Shown here: positions 43,437-51,135 of the stretch, one piece after another
Layout of the letters: the number at the start of each line of letters is the position of its first letter
Position numbering within the stretch: the first letter of the stretch is position 1
From: Paraconexibacter sp040581415
GTDB taxonomy: Bacteria > Actinomycetota > Thermoleophilia > Solirubrobacterales > Solirubrobacteraceae
DNA: 64,000 nt
Direction: 5' to 3'
NCBI RefSeq assembly: GCF_040581415.1
Contig: NZ_CP114014.1
Span: 5,580,001-5,644,000, forward strand
The notes under the pieces: model-generated
Database searches by the model: none
Seen by the model: the letters and a program-made list of their open reading frames with translations, nothing else
Told to the model about the DNA's origin: nothing
Position numbers and translations under genes: made by a program

Positions 43437-43491
43437 GGGGGACCTTGCGCGCTGGTGCACGCATGACATGCGCTGGTGCACAAGGTCCCCC
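43437..43491. repeat. Nested direct and inverted repeat element
   Basis: The outer inverted repeat GGGGGACCTTG (43437-43447) / CAAGGTCCCCC (43481-43491) encloses two direct copies of GCGCTGGTGCAC (43449-43460 and 43470-43481), 21 bp apart, with GCATGACATGC between them. It lies between convergent genes and could be a terminator for the minus-strand gene, or a protein-binding site. Confidence 0.7.
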
Positions 43492-43516
43492 ATCACCGCA
43501 GCCCGTGCGCGGCCGC

Positions 43517-44998
43517 CTACCGCCGCCGCGCCGCCTCGCGCGTGCCGCCGTACGCGCCGATGTCGCGACGGCCGCCGTGGGGCCGCGGCTCGAGGCCGAC
43601 CGACGACGACGGGGCGGCAGCATCGATCCCACGGCTAAGGCGGCCCAGGTGGAAGTCGCCGCCCGCCGGCCGCAGGAAGCCTGCGGACCCGCTGCGCATC
43701 CCGGCCCCGCGCCGGACGTTCACCGCCCCCGGGCCGACCAGGCTGTAGGCGATCGTGCTGGGACCGATCAGCGGCAGCTCGCCGCACTCCGCGCAGACGT
43801 AGATCTGCGACCTGGAGCCGTTGCCGGTGATGATGCTGTTGGTCACCGCGATGCGCGATCCGCCCTCGGTGAAGATCGCGGATCCCCGCGCCTGCAGGCC
43901 GCAGCGGTGGCCGGTGATCGTGACGTTCTCGAGCGTGGCCACGGACCCGCGGGCCGGATCCCCGCCGCCGTCGACGTACAGGCCCGCCCCGCCGGTCTCC
44001 GGGCAGGCGTTGCCGTGGAACAGGTCCCCGGTGATCGTCGCGACGGCGCTGTCGTCGACGAACAGCGCGCTGCCCGCGGACGGGGCGCTGTTGCCGACCC
44101 AGCGGTTGCCCCCGAAGCTCGCGCGCGGGGACGGGCCCGCGCCGCCGTAGAAGATCCCGCCGCCTCCCCAGCCGTAGCCGGCCTGGTCGCCGACGCTGTT
44201 GCCGCGGATCAGGTTGCGGCGGACGGTCATGCGGGGCGCGTTCAGGTACAGGCCGCCGCCGTGGTCGCTGCCGCCGGCGTTGCTCTCGACCAGGTTGCCC
44301 TCGATGACCGCGGGGAGCCCGATGGCCATCCCGCCCCCGCGGTGCGCCCGGTTGCCGCGGATGACGTTCCCGCGGACCACGAGCGAGCTGCGGCGCGGAT
44401 CGCCGGCGGCGCCGATGCCGCCGCCGAGCACCGAGCAGTCGCACGTGCGCACGTCGGTGCCGTCGTCGTTGGCGACGATCAGGTTGCGCGTGATGCTGAC
44501 GCGTCCTGACTCCTCCACCTTGATCCCGGACCCGCCGCCGCCCCGGTCCTCGTTGAGGGTGGCGCGGCCGCGGGTGATCGTGAAGCCGTCAACCGATGAG
44601 TTCCCCGCCCCCGACAGCGTGACGGCCGACCCCTCGCCCGCGGCGTCGATGACCGTCTCCTCGGCGACGGGGCTGCGCCGCGCGAAGCCGGCGGCGAACC
44701 CGCCGCGGAGGGTCAGCGTCTTGCCGCGCACGACCACGAGCTCGCGGTAGGTGCCGGCCTGCACCTGGATCGTGTCGCCGCTGCGCGCGGCGGCGACGGC
44801 TTCGCCGATGGTCGCGAACGCACCCGACGGCCCGACGCAGCGGACGCTGTGGCCACAGGGCGCACCCACGCCCGCGCCGCCGCGGTCCGGGACGAACGAC
44901 AGCGCGGGCGGCGGCAGCACCGCGTGGGCCGCCGGAGCGACCGCGGACAGCACCGCAGCGGCGGCCACGAGGACGGCGGAGCCGGTGGCGATGCGCAC
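43517..44998 (-). CDS. Secreted right-handed parallel beta-helix protein
   Basis: The 493-residue exported protein has a signal peptide (MRIATGSAVLVAAAAVLSAV, ending APAAHA). An IGEAVAAARSGDTIQVQAGTY segment follows, typical of pectate-lyase-like parallel beta-helix repeats, and then many NxIxGN turns (NLIRGNSVG, NVIRGNRAH, SIITGNGS). The closing DIGAYGGT is also typical. It may bind or cleave polysaccharide; no catalytic set is certain. GTG 44998 begins a compact signal peptide. An identical-context GTG at 45058 and one at 45166 lie in the duplicated upstream segment. Confidence 0.82.
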   Translation of the reverse strand: MRIATGSAVLVAAAAVLSAVAPAAHAVLPPPALSFVPDRGGAGVGAPCGHSVRCVGPSGAFATIGEAVAAARSGDTIQVQAGTYRELVVVRGKTLTLRGGFAAGFARRSPVAEETVIDAAGEGSAVTLSGAGNSSVDGFTITRGRATLNEDRGGGGSGIKVEESGRVSITRNLIVANDDGTDVRTCDCSVLGGGIGAAGDPRRSSLVVRGNVIRGNRAHRGGGMAIGLPAVIEGNLVESNAGGSDHGGGLYLNAPRMTVRRNLIRGNSVGDQAGYGWGGGGIFYGGAGPSPRASFGGNRWVGNSAPSAGSALFVDDSAVATITGDLFHGNACPETGGAGLYVDGGGDPARGSVATLENVTITGHRCGLQARGSAIFTEGGSRIAVTNSIITGNGSRSQIYVCAECGELPLIGPSTIAYSLVGPGAVNVRRGAGMRSGSAGFLRPAGGDFHLGRLSRGIDAAAPSSSVGLEPRPHGGRRDIGAYGGTREAARRR

Positions 44999-45118
44999 GG
45001 CCCGGAGCCCGGTGAATCGCCATTCACGTCGGGGTCGGGGGGCGATGGCGTAGCGCACGGCTAGGAGCCTGGTGAATCGGCATTCACTCGGCGTTCGGGG
45101 GGCGGCGTAGCGGGCGGG
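44999..45118. repeat. 60-bp tandem duplication with GTGAAT-N4-ATTCAC palindromes
   Basis: Two adjacent imperfect copies of about 60 bp lie directly upstream of the beta-helix gene. Each holds the palindrome GTGAAT-N4-ATTCAC (45012-45027 and 45072-45087, exactly 60 bp apart), a GGAGCC block and a GTG preceded by the same context. The palindromes are probable operators; the duplication also copies the candidate start codon. Confidence 0.75.
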
Positions 45119-45244
45119 ACGCGGCGAGCGGAGCACGGCCCGATCATCGATGGGGCGTGCCCGCACGGCCAGTCCACAAAGGGATGAAGCTCCCCAGCCC
45201 TAAGGTGCCTTCCCGCCGGTCCCGCCGGCCTGCACAATCGGCTC
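45119..45244. other. Intergenic region between divergent secreted-protein genes
   Basis: No gene is seen. CACAAT ends 6 nt before the ATG at 45245 and may be its -10 box, like the CACAAT before rpsR. Confidence 0.3.
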
Positions 45245-45688
45245 ATGCCGCTCCGCGCCCTGCTCGTCGTCGCCGCGCTCGCCGCGACCAGCGTCCTGAC
45301 GACCGCCGGCCCCGGCGCCGCCGCGTCCCGCACCACCACGGTCAGGACCTTCGTCGTCACGATCAAGCCCGCCGGCGTCAAGGCGCGCTTCGCGATCGTC
45401 CGCGACGGCAAGCGGGCGTACATGACCGCCCAGGTCCGGCGCGGCGGCGCGTACACGCAGGTCGACAAGGTCCGCCTGACCTGCGCGTGGGTGACGGGGA
45501 CGGACGAGGTCACGTTCGAGCCCGAGGGGGCCAGCTCCGGCAACGCGATCACGGGCCGGGTCGGGTGGGACGCCCTGAACGACCCCCAGGACCGCCGTCC
45601 GTACGCCGAGTACTGGTCGTGGCGCCTGAGGGGTGGCCAGATCCGGCTCGACGGCATCGATCCCAGCGTCGGCTGCCCGGCGTCGTAG
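45245..45688 (+). CDS. Small secreted hypothetical protein
   Basis: This 147-residue protein has a signal peptide (MPLRALLVVAALAATSVLTTAGPGAAA) and a beta-rich mature domain with two cysteines (LTCAWV, VGCPAS) that may pair. There are aromatic residues (AEYWSWRL) near the end. I do not recognise the family. It stands alone between rplI and dnaB, and an inverted repeat follows. Confidence 0.7.
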   Translation: MPLRALLVVAALAATSVLTTAGPGAAASRTTTVRTFVVTIKPAGVKARFAIVRDGKRAYMTAQVRRGGAYTQVDKVRLTCAWVTGTDEVTFEPEGASSGNAITGRVGWDALNDPQDRRPYAEYWSWRLRGGQIRLDGIDPSVGCPAS

Positions 45689-45706
45689 GACCGGCCGTCA
45701 GCGGCG

Positions 45707-45727
45707 TTTGCCGCTGGTTGCGGCAAA
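45707..45727 (+). terminator. Inverted repeat before dnaB
   Basis: TTTGCCGC (45707-45714) and GCGGCAAA (45720-45727) pair perfectly around TGGTT, 19 nt past the secreted-protein stop and about 30 nt before the dnaB -10 box (TAGCGT, 45756-45761). Confidence 0.55.
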
Positions 45728-45770
45728 GGCCGCTGCTTGCTGTCCGACGCGTCGCTAGCGTCAGTGGGCC

Positions 45771-47156
45771 GTGAGCACGTACGCCGCCAGAGACGACCGA
45801 CCCGCCGCATCGAGCCCCCTGCAGGGCATCGCGCCGCCGCACTCGATCGAGGCGGAGCAGTCGGTCCTGGGCGCGATCCTGCTTTCGGACAAGCCGATGT
45901 ACCAGTTCGTCGTGTCGGACAACCTGAAGCCGGTCGACTTCTACCGCGAGCGGCACCGGCTGATCTTCGAGACGATGCTCGACCTCTGGAGCCAGAGCGA
46001 GCCGATCGACGTGCTGACGGTCAAGGAGCACCTGCGGTCCCGCGGGAAGCTCGACGACGCCGGCGGCGAGGCGGAGATCGACGGCCTCACCGGTGCCGTC
46101 CCCGCGGTCGGCGCGCTGCGCCGGTACGCGCAGATCGTCAAGGAGCACGCGCTGCTGCGCAACGTGCTGACGACGACCTACGAGATCCAGGCCGCGGTCC
46201 ACAGCCACGAGCATGCCCCGCGCGACATCGTCGAGATGGCCGAGCGCTCGATCCTCGAGGTCGCGCACGACGACCATGCCAAGGACTTCCGCGCGATCGG
46301 CGACGTGCTCGTCACCGAGGTGCAGAAGCTCGAGGAGCTGTCGCGGTCCGGCACCGCGATGACCGGCACGCCGACCGGGTTCGCCGACCTCGACGCGATC
46401 ACGGGCGGCCTGCAGCCCGGCAGCCTCGTGATCATCGCCGCGCGCCCCGGCATGGGCAAGAGCTGCCTGGTGACGAACATCGCCGAGAACGCCGCCATCG
46501 AGCACAACAAGCCGGTCCTCCTGTTCAGCCTCGAGATGTCCGAATCCGAGCTGGCGGGGCGGTTCCTCGCGTCCCAGGCACGCGTCAAGGGCGACGACCT
46601 GCGCAAGGGCCGCGTCAAGGACGCCGCCTGGAAGAAGATCTTCGATGCCGCCGGCAAGCTCACGAACGCCCCGCTCTACGTCGACGACTCGAGCGACATC
46701 TCCATGCTGGAGATCCGGGCCAAGGCCCGGCGCATGCACAGCCAGCACGGCTCGCTCGGCCTCGTGATCATCGACTACCTGCAGCTGCTGCGTCCCGACG
46801 GCCGGACCGAGAGCCGCGTCGAGCAGATCGGCCAGATGTCGCGCGGCATGAAGATCCTCGCCGGCGAGCTGCAGTGCCCGGTCATCGCCCTCTCCCAGCT
46901 GAACCGCGGTGTCGAGCAGCGCGCCGACCGCCGGCCCATGCTGTCCGACCTGCGCGAGTCCGGCTCGATCGAGCAGGACGCGGACATCGTGATGTTCATC
47001 TACCGCGACGACTACTACAACCCGGACTCCGAGGACCAGGGGCTCGCGGAGCTGCTGCTGGCCAAGAACCGCGCGGGCTCGCTGGACACCGTCAAGCTGA
47101 GCTTCCAGGGCGAGTACCCGAAGTTCATGTCGTACGTCGGCGAGGAGCACTACTGA
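45771..47156 (+). CDS. dnaB: Replicative DNA helicase
   Basis: The 461-residue DnaB has the N-terminal helical domain (SIEAEQSVLGAILLSD) and a RecA-like motor with Walker A ARPGMGKSCL, FSLEMSESEL, Walker B VIIDYLQLL, and the motif DLRESGSIEQDADIVMFIYRDDYY. It unwinds DNA at the fork as a hexamer. No intein is present. GTG 45771 is 9 nt after TAGCGT. The stop overlaps the loader ATG (TGATG). Confidence 0.97.
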   Translation: MSTYAARDDRPAASSPLQGIAPPHSIEAEQSVLGAILLSDKPMYQFVVSDNLKPVDFYRERHRLIFETMLDLWSQSEPIDVLTVKEHLRSRGKLDDAGGEAEIDGLTGAVPAVGALRRYAQIVKEHALLRNVLTTTYEIQAAVHSHEHAPRDIVEMAERSILEVAHDDHAKDFRAIGDVLVTEVQKLEELSRSGTAMTGTPTGFADLDAITGGLQPGSLVIIAARPGMGKSCLVTNIAENAAIEHNKPVLLFSLEMSESELAGRFLASQARVKGDDLRKGRVKDAAWKKIFDAAGKLTNAPLYVDDSSDISMLEIRAKARRMHSQHGSLGLVIIDYLQLLRPDGRTESRVEQIGQMSRGMKILAGELQCPVIALSQLNRGVEQRADRRPMLSDLRESGSIEQDADIVMFIYRDDYYNPDSEDQGLAELLLAKNRAGSLDTVKLSFQGEYPKFMSYVGEEHY

Positions 47157-47887
47157 TGCCGCCCGTCCCGAATCGCGCCGGCGACCACTGGTCCTGCCCG
47201 TACGACGAATGCGACGGCTCGGGGATCCGGGTGGACGAGGCCCGCCTGGTCGCCCTCGACTGCCGCTGCCGCGAGGCGCGGCAGCGGTCCGTCCGCGTGT
47301 CCGGCCTGCGCAGCTCGATCCCGCGCAAGTACCGCGAGGTGTCCTTCGACCGCGCGCCGATGCCGTCGATTGCCGCTACCGCACCGGCACAGGTCCGGGC
47401 GGTGCGCGCGTACATCCGCGACCTCGCCGACAACCTGCGCCAGGGCCGTGGCCTGTGGCTCTACGGCACCGTCGGCACGGGCAAGACCACGCTCGCGATG
47501 CTCGTCTCCAAGGCGGCGATCGACGCGGGGCACTCCGTCGCGATCTACTCGCTGCCGCGCCTGCTCGCCGAGATCCGCACGACGTACGACGACGCCAGCG
47601 GCGACACGTACACCGCCCTGCTCGACCGCCTGGCGGACGTCGACCTGCTGCACATCGACGACGTCGGCACCGAGAAGACGTCCGAGTGGGTGCTCGAGCA
47701 GCTGTACTCGATCATCAACGCCCGCTACGAGGAGGAGCGCACGGTGATCATCACCACGAACCTCGAGCGCGAGGACCTCGCGACGCAGATCCACGAGCGC
47801 ACCGTCTCCCGCCTGGAGGAGATGTGCGAGGTGCTGCCGCTGTACGGCGCCGATGCCCGCCGACAGCAATACGGCCGCACCGCCTAG
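47156..47887 (+). CDS. DnaC/IstB-like AAA+ ATPase, probable helicase loader
   Basis: The 243-residue protein has an N-terminal Cys-rich zinc-finger-like segment (CPYDECDGSG...LDCRC, about residues 14-38) and an AAA+ core with Walker A YGTVGTGKTTLAM, Walker B LLHIDDVG, and sensor 1 VIITTNLERE. This matches DnaC/DnaI-type helicase loaders. Its start overlaps the dnaB stop, which supports a loading role over an IS21-type IstB origin; no transposase is nearby. Confidence 0.9.
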   Translation: MPPVPNRAGDHWSCPYDECDGSGIRVDEARLVALDCRCREARQRSVRVSGLRSSIPRKYREVSFDRAPMPSIAATAPAQVRAVRAYIRDLADNLRQGRGLWLYGTVGTGKTTLAMLVSKAAIDAGHSVAIYSLPRLLAEIRTTYDDASGDTYTALLDRLADVDLLHIDDVGTEKTSEWVLEQLYSIINARYEEERTVIITTNLEREDLATQIHERTVSRLEEMCEVLPLYGADARRQQYGRTA

Positions 47888-47900
47888 ACTGCCGCGTTAA

Positions 47901-49244
47901 ATGCCAGGCATCGTGATCGTCGGCGCCCAGTGGGGCGATGAGGGCAAGGGAAAGGTCGTCGACCTCCTTGCCGCGCAGGCGGACGCGATCGTCCGCTTCC
48001 AGGGCGGGAACAACGCCGGCCACACCATCGTCCGGGACGGCGAGACGTGGAAGTTCCACCTGATCCCGAGCGGCATCCTCTACCCGGGGCTGAACTGCAT
48101 CATCGGCAACGGCGTGGTCGTGGACCCGTCGGTGCTGCAGACCGAGATCGACGGGCTGCGCCGCAACGGCGTGGACGTCAGCGGGCTGAAGATCAGCGCC
48201 AACGCGCACATCATCATGCCCTACCACATCGCCCTCGATCACTCGGGCGAGGCGAAGCTCGGCAAGCTCGAGATCGGCACGACCAAGCGCGGCATCGGCC
48301 CGTGCTACGCCGACAAGGCGGCGCGGCTCGGCATCCGCGTGCAGGACATGCTCGACGAGAAGATCCTCAAGAAGAAGATCATGGCGGCGCTCGTCCCCAA
48401 GCAGCTGATGCTGCGGCCGTTCGAGCGCGACCCGGAGTGGGCGCCGAAGCTCGACCTGCAGCAGATGACCGAGGACCTGCTCGCGTACGGCCACCGCCTC
48501 GAGCAGCACATCGCGGACACCGGCACGATCGCCTGGAACTCGCTGCAGGACGGCAAGCTCGTCGTCTTCGAGGGCGCCCAGGCCGCGCTGCTGGACATCG
48601 ACCACGGCACCTATCCGTTCGTCACCTCGTCCAACCCGACGGCCGGTGCGGCGTGCACCGGCTCGGGCATCGGGCCGCGGGCGATCGACGAGGTCTGGGG
48701 CATCGCGAAGGCGTACTGCACCCGTGTCGGCGCCGGCCCGTTCCCGACGGAGCTGCACGACGACACCGGGACGCGCATGCGCGACGCCGGCCACGAGTAC
48801 GGCACCACGACGGGCCGCCCGCGGCGCTGCGGCTGGTTCGACGCCGTCGGCCTGCGCTACGCGGCGCGCATCAACACGATGAGCGCGCTGGCGATCACGA
48901 AGCTCGACGTCCTCACCGGGTTCGACTCGATCAAGGTCGCGACCCGCTACCGCTCGACCGACGAGATCGACGGCGCGACGTTCGACACGTTCCCGTACCA
49001 CCAGACGGTCCTCCATCACGCCATCGGCGAGTACGAGGAGCTGCCCGGCTGGAGCGAGGACATCACCGAGTGCCGGAGCTGGTCGGACCTGCCGCAGACC
49101 GCGCGCGACTACCTGGACTACATCGCCGACGTCTCGGGTGTCCCGGTCGTCCTGGCCGGTGTCGGCCCGGGCCGCGAGCAGATCGTCTGGAACAACAGCG
49201 CCGCCGAACACACGGCGTTCTCCCCGGCCGCTGCAGCCGACTGA
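47901..49244 (+). CDS. purA: Adenylosuccinate synthetase
   Basis: The 447-residue PurA makes adenylosuccinate from IMP, aspartate and GTP. The N-terminal P-loop-like GAQWGDEGKGK, GGNNAGHT, GTTKRGIGPCYADKAAR, EGAQAALLDIDHGTYPFVTSSN, split over the active site, and TGRPRRCGWFD are all present. TAGACT (47885-47890) overlaps the previous stop and lies 10 nt upstream, so it may also be made from its own promoter. Confidence 0.97.
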   Translation: MPGIVIVGAQWGDEGKGKVVDLLAAQADAIVRFQGGNNAGHTIVRDGETWKFHLIPSGILYPGLNCIIGNGVVVDPSVLQTEIDGLRRNGVDVSGLKISANAHIIMPYHIALDHSGEAKLGKLEIGTTKRGIGPCYADKAARLGIRVQDMLDEKILKKKIMAALVPKQLMLRPFERDPEWAPKLDLQQMTEDLLAYGHRLEQHIADTGTIAWNSLQDGKLVVFEGAQAALLDIDHGTYPFVTSSNPTAGAACTGSGIGPRAIDEVWGIAKAYCTRVGAGPFPTELHDDTGTRMRDAGHEYGTTTGRPRRCGWFDAVGLRYAARINTMSALAITKLDVLTGFDSIKVATRYRSTDEIDGATFDTFPYHQTVLHHAIGEYEELPGWSEDITECRSWSDLPQTARDYLDYIADVSGVPVVLAGVGPGREQIVWNNSAAEHTAFSPAAAAD

Positions 49245-49284
49245 ACGCGCCGCAGACCGTGGGCCCGGCCGCCTGAAGCTCGGT

Positions 49285-49290
49285 TAGGGT
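49285..49290 (+). promoter_or_regulatory. -10 box (TAGGGT) of the SGNH gene
   Basis: TAGGGT ends 7 nt before GTG 49298 and supports that GTG as the start. Confidence 0.5.
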
Positions 49291-49297
49291 TCGCGGG

Positions 49298-50359
49298 GTG
49301 ACAGGGACCCTCACGGCGCGGGCGCGCCTCGCGCTGCTGTCGCTGGCCCTCGTCGCCGCCGCCGTCGGCGCCAGCGCGCCCGCCGCCGGTGCCGGGATCA
49401 CCGAGGCGCCGTGCTTCGGCGCCGCCTCGCGGGACCCCGCCCGACCGTGCCAGAACCCCGACCTGCGGCGTGTCGTCGTCCCCAGCCCGGCCGAGGCCCG
49501 CAGCGTCCCGCCGGCGGACTGCCGGGTCGCGTACCGCAGCCGCATCCTGTTCGTCTGCGGCTGGGGGGACGAGCCCGCGCAGGCGGGCCGCACCGTCGCC
49601 TTAATAGGCGACAGCCACGCGGCGCACTGGCGCCCGGCGATCGAGGCCGTCATCCGGCACCGGGGCTGGCGGGCCGTCTCGATGTCCCGCGCCGGCTGCC
49701 CGCTGACGGAGGCCTACGCGAAGCTGCCGACGGTCGCCCGCTCGAACTCGTGCCGGCGCTGGAACCGCGCGGTGCGGGCGTGGCTCGGCCGCCACCCGGA
49801 GGTGTCGGTCGTCTTCGTGGCGCAGCACCGCATCAAGGTCGTCCCCCGCCGTGGCCTCGGCCAGAACGCGACCGTCACGGCCGGCTACCGCCAGGCGTGG
49901 GAGTCGCTGCTGGCTCGCAACGTCAAGCGCGTGATCGTCCTGCGCGAGACGCCCCGCGACACGCCGGGGACCCTGGCGTGCGTGGCCGGCGCGATGGCGG
50001 CCGGCCGGCCCGCCGGGCCCGCCTGCGCCGTCCCGCGGCGGTACGCCCTGCCGCCGGACCCGGCCGTCGCGGCCGCACGGGGGATGCGCAGCGCGCGCGT
50101 GCAGGTCGCCGACTTCACGAACGTCTTCTGCAGCGCGCGGCTGTGCCTGCCGGTCATCGGTGGCGCGCTGGTGCACCGCGACACCGAGCACATGAACCGC
50201 CAGTTCGTGGCCTCGCTCGGGCCGCTGATGGTGGCGAAGGTCGACCGGCTCGCCGCCAGCTGGCGCGACCCGAGCCGCAAGGCGGACGCGTTCCAGCAGG
50301 ACGGAGGAGCGCCGAAGCCCCTGGGGATCATCCATCCCCCGGGACGGCCGGCTACCTGA
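49298..50359 (+). CDS. Secreted SGNH-domain protein
   Basis: The 353-residue exported protein has a signal peptide ending APAAGA. A cysteine-bearing N-terminal segment precedes an SGNH-like domain with the block VALIGDSHAAHWRPAIEAV (nucleophile Ser in GDSH) and a closing HRDTEHMNRQFVASLG with a candidate catalytic His. This resembles the SGNH half of OafA-type acyltransferases without the membrane half. It may add or remove acyl groups on surface glycans. Its end overlaps the convergent acetyltransferase gene by 8 bp. Confidence 0.85.
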   Translation: MTGTLTARARLALLSLALVAAAVGASAPAAGAGITEAPCFGAASRDPARPCQNPDLRRVVVPSPAEARSVPPADCRVAYRSRILFVCGWGDEPAQAGRTVALIGDSHAAHWRPAIEAVIRHRGWRAVSMSRAGCPLTEAYAKLPTVARSNSCRRWNRAVRAWLGRHPEVSVVFVAQHRIKVVPRRGLGQNATVTAGYRQAWESLLARNVKRVIVLRETPRDTPGTLACVAGAMAAGRPAGPACAVPRRYALPPDPAVAAARGMRSARVQVADFTNVFCSARLCLPVIGGALVHRDTEHMNRQFVASLGPLMVAKVDRLAASWRDPSRKADAFQQDGGAPKPLGIIHPPGRPAT

Positions 50360-51056
50360 GCAGCTCGCCCTCGGGCACGTCGCGCACCCGCCGTGCCGGG
50401 ACGCCCATGACGACCGACCGCGGCGGGACGTCGTTCGTGACGACGGCGCCGGCGGCGACGAACGCCTCCTCGCCGATCTCGACGCCGGGGACGAGGACGG
50501 CGCCGCCGCCGATCCGGCAGCCGCGGCGCAGCGTCGGGCCGCGGAGCTCGTGGTCGGGTCCCGGCCGGCCGATGGTGTCGTCGTTCGTCGTCATCGCGCA
50601 CGGGCCGACGAAGACGTCGTCCTCGACGAGGCTGAACGCCGTGAGGTAGGCCTGCGACTGGATCCGCACGCGGGAGCCGACGCGCACGTCGTTGTCGATG
50701 CCGGTCCCGCGGCCGATGACCGTGTCCGACCCGACGGTGGCCCGCTCGCGGATGTAGGCCTGGTCCCCGATGATCGACCGCTCGCCGATGCGGGCGCCGG
50801 CGAAGATGATCGCCTGCGCGCAGATGCGGGCACCGGCTTCGATGATCAGCGGGGTGAAAGGTGCGCCTGCCGCCTTGGCCGCCGCCGCGCTGCGCGGGTG
50901 CAGGGCGGGCGACTTGCCCAGGATCGCGCCGTCCTGGACGACGACGTCGTCGCCGATCACGGTCCCCTCGTGGACGACGACGTTGGCCCCGAAGAGCACT
51001 CCGTCCCCGATCCGGGCCGTCGGGTGCAGGACGAGTCCAGGCGCGTCGGCAGGCAT
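50352..51056 (-). CDS. Left-handed beta-helix acyltransferase (WbpD-like)
   Basis: The 234-residue protein is built of hexapeptide repeats ([LIV]GxxxxI; GDGVLFGANVVVHEGTVIGDDVVV) with a loop and the late block GPCAMTTNDDTIGR...GGAVLVPGVEIGEEAFVAAGAVVTNDVP, ending MGVPARRV. It matches sugar N-acetyltransferases such as WbpD that act on UDP-amino sugars. It is divergent from the Gfo/Idh and nucleotide-sugar dehydrogenase genes, with a shared palindrome between them. ATG 51056 lies 8 nt after TAGACT. Confidence 0.88.
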   Translation of the reverse strand: MPADAPGLVLHPTARIGDGVLFGANVVVHEGTVIGDDVVVQDGAILGKSPALHPRSAAAAKAAGAPFTPLIIEAGARICAQAIIFAGARIGERSIIGDQAYIRERATVGSDTVIGRGTGIDNDVRVGSRVRIQSQAYLTAFSLVEDDVFVGPCAMTTNDDTIGRPGPDHELRGPTLRRGCRIGGGAVLVPGVEIGEEAFVAAGAVVTNDVPPRSVVMGVPARRVRDVPEGELLR

Positions 51057-51064
51057 TGGGCAGG

Positions 51065-51089
51065 AGTCTATGACGCCGGGTGCGTCATA
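51065..51089. promoter_or_regulatory. Divergent promoter with palindrome TATGACGC-N5-GCGTCATA
   Basis: The perfect inverted repeat 51069-51076/51082-51089 overlaps the minus-strand -10 box TAGACT (51065-51070) of the acetyltransferase. A repressor bound here would block that promoter and could also affect the divergent dehydrogenase promoter. Confidence 0.65.
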
Positions 51090-51120
51090 TGACCTCCCGG
51101 CCTGCCGCGGGACGGGCGCG

Positions 51121-51126
51121 TAGAGT
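51121..51126 (+). promoter_or_regulatory. -10 box (TAGAGT) of the Gfo/Idh gene
   Basis: TAGAGT ends 9 nt before GTG 51136, 32 nt from the palindrome shared with the divergent gene. Confidence 0.45.
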
Positions 51127-51135
51127 ACGCGCCTC

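Noticed and set aside
44999..45166. Longer N-terminus for the beta-helix protein from GTG 45058 or 45166
   Set aside because: It would translate the duplicated palindrome region as an Arg-rich stretch before the signal peptide; GTG 44998 gives a normal signal peptide.
47156..47887. IS21 IstB transposition helper
   Set aside because: No IstA transposase or terminal repeats are nearby, and the gene is coupled to dnaB.
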